A DNA stretch of 64,000 bases from Chloroflexota bacterium. GTDB lineage: Bacteria; Chloroflexota; Anaerolineae; Aggregatilineales; Phototrophicaceae. The DNA lies in the NCBI GenBank assembly GCA_026709625.1, contig JAPOSR010000002.1:26838-90837 (forward strand). The letters run 5' to 3'. This document shows positions 59,783 through 64,000 of this stretch, in pieces. Positions within the stretch are counted from its first letter, which is position 1; the number at the start of each line of letters is the position of its first letter. Position numbers and translations under genes: made by a program. Below the pieces are notes generated by a model. The model was not told the DNA's origin and made no database searches. It saw only the letters and a program-made list of their open reading frames with translations.

Positions 59783-60925
59783 TTACAGCCGCTCGCGCAG
59801 CATGGCAGCCATGATGGCGGCGCGTTCGGGCAGGGACGAGATTTCGCCATACTCATGAATGGCATGTCCGCCGTCGCCGACAATGCCCATGCCATCGAGG
59901 GTCGGCACGCCCAGCGCGGCGGTTTTGTTGCCATCGCTGCCGCCACCGGTGCTGCCTTCGTCCAAGGCGATGCCCATTTCCGCGGCGAGCGTCTGCGCTC
60001 GGTTGAACAGCGCGGCGATTTCCGGCGTCCGTTCCATCGGCGGCACGCCACCCACGTGCTTGATGATCAACTCGGCTTCGGGATGGCGCGGCTGGAGGCG
60101 CATGATTTGCTCGTGGATGGATTGCTGGTTGGCGCGGGTGCTGGCGCGCGTATTGATCTCCATTTGCGCTTGGGCTGGCACGACATTGGGACGTGTGCCG
60201 CCGCGGATGACGCCGACATTGGCGGTCGTGCCGATGCTGTAATCAGTCATGGCTTCGACAGCCAGCGCCTGGTGCGCCAGTTCCGCAATGGCGTTGATGC
60301 CGCGAGCATGGTCCGCGCCGGAATGCGCCGCCCGCCCCTTGGCTGTAACAATATAGTGAGCGGCGCCTTTGCGCTGCGTTTTGTATTTGCCATCTTGCGG
60401 CGGCTCGGTGACAAAGACGACAGCGTGCGCCAGCGCCTCGGCTTCGATCTCCGCGCTGGAATGACGGCTGCCGGTTTCTTCGTCCGAGTTGAGCAGGTAG
60501 GTGATGGGCTGCGTGGGGAAAAGCGCCAGTTCGCGCAGCGCTCGCAATGCCCATAGCGCGATGACGATGCCGCCTTTCATGTCCATCGCGCCGACTCCAT
60601 AGATGCGGTCGCCATCAATGCGGGTGGGCCGGCCCGGCACCGTGCCGACGTCCCAAACTGTGTCCATGTGGCTGAGGATGAGCACGCCGCCAGCGCCAGG
60701 CTGCCAGCGCGCCCACAGGACATCGCCGACTTCGGCTTTGTGGATAATATCGAGCTCCGCGCCCAGCCCGCGCAGCTCGTCCGCCAGCGCCGCGCCAAAG
60801 GCATCGACCGCCGGTTTGTTCGAGGTTGGCGATTCCAACTCGATGAAGCGCTGCAGATCGACCACCATCTGTGACTGATGTCGGCGAAGATAATCCAGAA
60901 CGCGGCGATTGTCGGCGCTAGACAT
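59783..60925 (-). CDS. M20 family metallopeptidase (glutamate carboxypeptidase/ArgE type)
   Basis: A 380-residue zinc hydrolase. Metal-binding motifs are LILSHMDTVWDVGT, YGVGAMDMKGG (bridging Asp), LLNSDEETGSRHSS (Glu base and ligand), VTEPPQDGK and GIVGDGGHAIHEYGE with the last His. The lid domain starts at AHYIVTAKGRAAHSGADHAR. These enzymes cleave C-terminal glutamate or N-acyl groups. ATG 60925 lies inside the end of a leaderless 12-codon mini-ORF (60956-60918); the AAAGGA site is within that mini-ORF. Confidence 0.9.
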   Translation of the reverse strand: MSSADNRRVLDYLRRHQSQMVVDLQRFIELESPTSNKPAVDAFGAALADELRGLGAELDIIHKAEVGDVLWARWQPGAGGVLILSHMDTVWDVGTVPGRPTRIDGDRIYGVGAMDMKGGIVIALWALRALRELALFPTQPITYLLNSDEETGSRHSSAEIEAEALAHAVVFVTEPPQDGKYKTQRKGAAHYIVTAKGRAAHSGADHARGINAIAELAHQALAVEAMTDYSIGTTANVGVIRGGTRPNVVPAQAQMEINTRASTRANQQSIHEQIMRLQPRHPEAELIIKHVGGVPPMERTPEIAALFNRAQTLAAEMGIALDEGSTGGGSDGNKTAALGVPTLDGMGIVGDGGHAIHEYGEISSLPERAAIMAAMLRERL

Positions 60926-60956
60926 GGAGAAACCGTCCTTTGCTGTGTATGGACAT
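60918..60956 (-). CDS. Leaderless mini-ORF (12 codons) overlapping the M20 gene start
   Basis: TACACT (60968-60963), 6 nt, then ATG at 60956. The frame MSIHSKGRFLHV ends with TAG at 60920-60918, overlapping the ATG of the peptidase (60925) in a different frame. Same box, same distance and same junction type as in the metG leader and the other mini-ORFs. Confidence 0.5.
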   Translation of the reverse strand: MSIHSKGRFLHV

Positions 60957-61065
60957 CGGGCTAGTGTAGCACATTCGCGCGAGGCGGGCGGGGCGCGCCC
61001 TACGCTGCGCACCTTGCCTGTGCTTTAATCGATCGTTGACCACCGACCGGAGCGCCCTGTCAGCG

Positions 61066-61932
61066 ATGTCAGTCCCCCAGCCCCAGCCAGCGCCGCGGCC
61101 CATACCGGTATCCAGCCAATTCGCGGCGGGTACCCAGATGGATTGGCATTTTGCTGCCTTGCGGCAGGGCGGAGTTGGCTTGCTTTGCCTGCCAGGTGTT
61201 GGGCTGGTGTCTGCGCGGGCAAGCTGGCGTGGCGAGTTCGTTTCGTTTTTTCGCGCCGCGGACGGCTGGTATGCGCTGTTGGCTGCCGATATGGATGCGC
61301 TGCCTGGCGCGTATCCGCTGGTGGCGCATGCGCAAATGGAGCCTGGCGCAGCGACGTTTGCGCGGCGCGCGCGCATTGTGCCGGGCAATTTCATTCGCGA
61401 GGCTATCGCGTTGCCGGCGACGGCGGCTGGCTTGGTCGATGCGGCGGTCGAAGCGGCAGAGATCGCTGCCATCGCGGAGTTGACCGCCTGGTTTGGCAGG
61501 GCGCCGCTTTGGGATGCGGCTGGCTTTGCGCTGCCTCTGCCCAGCGCGCTCACCTCTCCATTCGGCAGCTTCCGCGCGATGAATGCCGGCATACAGACGC
61601 GGCACAGCGGCTGGGACCAACAGGCGACGACCGGCACGCCGGTGCGCGCGATGGCGGCTGGCCGGGTGGCATTCGCCGGCCGGCTGGAGATCCGCGGCAA
61701 TTATGTGTTGATTGACCATGGGCTGGGCTTGTATACGGGCTGCGCGCATTTTTCGACGCTGCAGGTGCAGGCGGGGCAGGCGGTGGCAGCCGGGCAGATC
61801 ATCGGACTCAGCGGCAACACCGGGCGCAGCAGCGCGCCGCATCTGCATTGGGAGGTTCGCTTGCGCGGCCGCTGGGTGGATGGCTTGACGCTGTTGGAGA
61901 TGTGGCTGCCACCGGCGCAATCGCGCATATAG
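61066..61932 (+). CDS. M23 family metallopeptidase (LytM-like)
   Basis: A 288-residue protein with a C-terminal M23 domain: zinc ligands in RHSGWDQQ (H-X3-D) and HLHWEVRLRG (HXH), with GNYVLIDHGLGLYTGCAHF between. Such enzymes cut peptide cross-bridges or serve as amidase activators. No signal peptide is visible, and the N-terminal 140 residues (GGVGLLCLPGVGLVSARASW) form another beta domain. ATG 61066 is given; a TTG at 61036 in frame lies 6 nt after a TTTAAT sequence. Confidence 0.85.
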   Translation: MSVPQPQPAPRPIPVSSQFAAGTQMDWHFAALRQGGVGLLCLPGVGLVSARASWRGEFVSFFRAADGWYALLAADMDALPGAYPLVAHAQMEPGAATFARRARIVPGNFIREAIALPATAAGLVDAAVEAAEIAAIAELTAWFGRAPLWDAAGFALPLPSALTSPFGSFRAMNAGIQTRHSGWDQQATTGTPVRAMAAGRVAFAGRLEIRGNYVLIDHGLGLYTGCAHFSTLQVQAGQAVAAGQIIGLSGNTGRSSAPHLHWEVRLRGRWVDGLTLLEMWLPPAQSRI

Positions 61933-62011
61933 CATTTGCAGGTGGGACGCGCTATACTCAAGCCCAGCAATCATCCCGCGCAGAAGTCGGCAGGCGCAGG
62001 GGGAGAAAACA

Positions 62012-62785
62012 ATGCAGCAGGATGACAGTTTCCGCTTGGTTGTGCGGCGGGGTCCGCAGCCGAATGAGAGCTTCAAAATCGGCGCGGACGCCACCACGTT
62101 GGGACGCGGCATCAACAACGACATCGTCATCAACGACCGCGAAATCAGCCGCAGCCACATGCGCCTGCTGCGCTCTGGCGATAGCTTGACTTTGGAAGAC
62201 CTCGGCTCGACCAATGGCACGTTTGTCAATGGCAAGCGCATCGCTGGCATTACGCCTTTGCAAGTCGGCGACATGATCGGCTTGGGCGATACAGTTGTTC
62301 TGGCGCTGGAACTGGCACGGGATGAAGCTCGGCTGGGCGATTTCCTGCCCATCGAGCCAGCCGATGCCCCTACGCCCGGCCCACAGCTGGGCTATGGTTT
62401 GCAGCCGCCCGGCGAGACAAATGCGCCGCCGCCTGATGAACCCTACGCCGAGCCCGAATATGCCGCTTATCCCGAACAGCCGGCGCCGCTTGCCGAAGAT
62501 CCCGCCGCCCCGCCTGTGCAACCCGCCGCCTATCCAGCGCAGCAGCCTGGCTATGCCGCGCCGCCACCGCCCCAGCAGTACCCCGCCTATGATTATGACC
62601 CTTATGCCGCGCGCGAAGAACGCCGAGGCGCTTCGCCTTGGTTGATATTGGGGTGTTTTGTGTTTTTTATCCTGGTGTTTGTGTGCTTTGCCGGCATCGC
62701 CTTGGTGCTGGTCGATATGTTGAATCTATGGTGCGATCTGCCGGTGCTCAGCGATATCGTGGCCGCGCTGGGGCTGGGTTGTTAA
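62012..62785 (+). CDS. FHA-domain membrane protein with Pro-rich linker
   Basis: A 257-residue protein: an N-terminal FHA domain (TLGRGINNDIVINDREISRS with GR and SR motifs, followed by LEDLGSTNGTFVNG and H of SHMRLL) that binds phosphothreonine, a long Pro/Ala/Tyr-rich linker (residues 110-195) and a C-terminal membrane span (WLILGCFVFFILVFVCFAGI). It should hold the FHA domain at the cytoplasmic face and respond to Ser/Thr kinases; no kinase gene is in the window. TATACT lies at the promoter, GGGGGAG is the ribosome site. Confidence 0.9.
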   Translation: MQQDDSFRLVVRRGPQPNESFKIGADATTLGRGINNDIVINDREISRSHMRLLRSGDSLTLEDLGSTNGTFVNGKRIAGITPLQVGDMIGLGDTVVLALELARDEARLGDFLPIEPADAPTPGPQLGYGLQPPGETNAPPPDEPYAEPEYAAYPEQPAPLAEDPAAPPVQPAAYPAQQPGYAAPPPPQQYPAYDYDPYAAREERRGASPWLILGCFVFFILVFVCFAGIALVLVDMLNLWCDLPVLSDIVAALGLGC

Positions 62786-62876
62786 AGCCACTGCCATCCT
62801 GACACGCGCCCAAACAGTCGCCACGGGCGTCCTCGAGCTTGCTAGCCTGCTGCAAAACCCACAAGAGGAGCAGCCG

Positions 62877-64000
62877 ATGTTCAACTGGCTTGGCAGTGTT
62901 CGCGACCGTCTGCGCAGGCGCGCCCCACATATCGACATGATTTCCGCCCGACAGCGGATTCCCCAGAGCGCCCCGCTCGATGCCCATTCCGCGCGCGTCT
63001 ATGAGCAGTCGCCCTGGGTCTACATCGCCATCAACCGCATTGCCGAGGCCGGCGCGCTCGTCCCGCTGAAGGTCTATCGTTTGCAGGGCGAGCAGCGCAT
63101 CGGCATCGACAATCATCCGCTCGAAGAACTGCTCAACAGCCCCAACCCGCTCACCAGCCGCTTTGAGCTGATCGAGCAGACGCTGGGCTCGCTGGAGCTG
63201 CACGGCAATGCCTATTGGCTGCTGGTGGGCGATGACCGCGGCAGCCCGCGCGAGATCTGGCCGCTGCGCCCCGACCGCGTCGCTGTCGTGCCCGATGCCG
63301 CGCGCGTGGTGGCTGGCTATTTGTATCAGATTGACGGGCAGACTATCCCGCTTTCGGCTGTGGAAGTGCTGCACTTCCAGCGCTGGCACCCCAGTAATGA
63401 CTTCTATGGCTTGTCGCCGATCTCCGCAGCGCGCAATGCTGTTTTGTCTGACCGCCACATGTCCGACTGGAATCGCCACACTTTTGGAAAAGACAGCGGC
63501 GTGCCAGCCGGCATCGTCAACATCCGCGACTTCATCAGCGACAGCGACTTCGAGCGGCTCAAGCGCGAATGGCGCAGCAACTATGGCGGCACATCGCGGC
63601 GGACGGCTTTTCTGCGCGGCGGGGCGGTCGAATGGCAGCATATCGGGCTCAGCCACAGCGACCTGGATTTCTTGCAAGGGCGGCGGGCGCAGCGCGACGA
63701 GATCCTGAATATCTATGGCATCCCGGTCGGGCTGGTCAGCGAGAACGCCACCGAAGCCAATGCGAAGGTCGCCGAGCGCCAGTTCGTTGAGCGCACGCTG
63801 TATCCCAAGCTGGTGCGCCTGGCGGAGAAGATCAGCGCCGAACTGCTGCCTTTTTATGGGCAGGGACTGGTTGCGGCATTTGATGACATCCGCCCCACTG
63901 ATGCCCAAGCTCGCCTGGACGAAATCCGCGCGGCTTATCCGCTGCTGAGCATCAACGAGCTGCGCGCGCAATACTTTCAGCTGCCGCCGGTGGCTTGGGG
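62877..64000 (+). CDS. Phage portal protein, HK97 family (partial, runs off right edge)
   Basis: The open frame from ATG 62877, with AAGAGGAG site, runs 374 codons to the window end. It matches HK97-type portals: SARVYEQSPWVYIAINRIAE, LLNSPNPLTSRFELIEQTLG with LHGNAYW, VLHFQRWHPSNDFYGLSPIS, a KDSGVPAGIV segment, and EILNIYGIPVGLVSENATEA. Portals form the dodecameric DNA gate of tailed phages and gene transfer agents. No terminase is visible directly upstream, where an FHA gene lies instead. The rest of a prophage or GTA cluster would be to the right. Confidence 0.92.
   Translation, partial: MFNWLGSVRDRLRRRAPHIDMISARQRIPQSAPLDAHSARVYEQSPWVYIAINRIAEAGALVPLKVYRLQGEQRIGIDNHPLEELLNSPNPLTSRFELIEQTLGSLELHGNAYWLLVGDDRGSPREIWPLRPDRVAVVPDAARVVAGYLYQIDGQTIPLSAVEVLHFQRWHPSNDFYGLSPISAARNAVLSDRHMSDWNRHTFGKDSGVPAGIVNIRDFISDSDFERLKREWRSNYGGTSRRTAFLRGGAVEWQHIGLSHSDLDFLQGRRAQRDEILNIYGIPVGLVSENATEANAKVAERQFVERTLYPKLVRLAEKISAELLPFYGQGLVAAFDDIRPTDAQARLDEIRAAYPLLSINELRAQYFQLPPVAW

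Noticed and set aside
61024..61036. Leaderless TTG start for the M23 gene after TTTAAT
   Set aside because: The box does not fit TANNNT and the spacing match may be chance; ATG 61066 kept.
1..64000. tRNA or rRNA genes
   Set aside because: No T-loop GGTTCGAATCC-type segment with matching acceptor arms or rRNA-like block was found by eye; a covariance-model scan would be decisive.

Overview
The window is GC-rich bacterial chromosome with mostly accessory content, and it most resembles Chloroflexota (Anaerolineae-like). Pointers are Pro/Thr-rich linkers next to single membrane anchors in TPR and SH3/CARDB proteins, many TTG/GTG starts, promoters with a good -10 box only 6-7 nt from a start codon (leaderless mRNA), a fused homocysteine methyltransferase/MTHFR, and a LexA with a GAAC-type operator. 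This assignment is inference from style, not from a marker gene. No rRNA, tRNA or CRISPR array was seen.

Layout. 1-4.9 kb: antitoxin-like fragment, TPR protein, two polytopic membrane proteins (one GT39-like), a phosphoesterase operon. 4.9-9.8 kb: transposase-like remnant, cysteine synthase, a 43-codon remnant of an EcoRI-type DNA methylase, a Gfo/Idh oxidoreductase, and an intact Eco29kI-like restriction-modification pair (C5 methylase plus GIY-YIG nuclease) that abuts the first permease of a nucleoside/BMP-type ABC transporter. 9.8-22.7 kb: the two permeases, Nudix, a PAP2-like membrane protein, WD40 protein, sulfatase plus amidase operon, lipocalin-like protein, methyltransferase, nucleotide-sugar epimerase, glycosyltransferase, CPBP-like protein. 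22.8-35.8 kb: metG with a leader peptide and attenuator, TPR, HEAT and ABC genes, SH3/CARDB protein, a second methyltransferase, ParB-like protein, response regulator coupled to metH/MTHFR, lytic transglycosylase, lexA, RmlC-like epimerase. 35.8-45.7 kb: three tandem SnoaL-like paralogues, aspartate racemase, two tandem membrane-TPR paralogues, a large single-chain restriction-modification enzyme. 45.9-58.5 kb: two divergent carbohydrate/acid catabolic operons with a dipeptide-type ABC importer lacking ATPases. 58.5-64 kb: aminotransferase, M20 and M23 peptidases, FHA protein, and an HK97-type phage portal gene running off the right edge.

Three threads run through the window. (1) A family of about 170-185 bp foldback elements with inverted termini (GGGAGTGG...) occurs at least ten times, complete or partial; two complete copies are flanked by 8-bp direct repeats, and one core lies in frame inside the large restriction-modification gene. 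(2) Six mini-ORFs of 12-21 codons begin 6-7 nt after a -10 box, so are probably translated from leaderless mRNA, and end just before or inside the start region of a larger gene. (3) The mini-ORF before metG carries three Met codons within five codons and is followed by an alternative-pairing segment and an intrinsic terminator, which fits ribosome-mediated attenuation of methionyl-tRNA synthetase. Thread (2) together with (3) is the best candidate for an undescribed regulatory layout.
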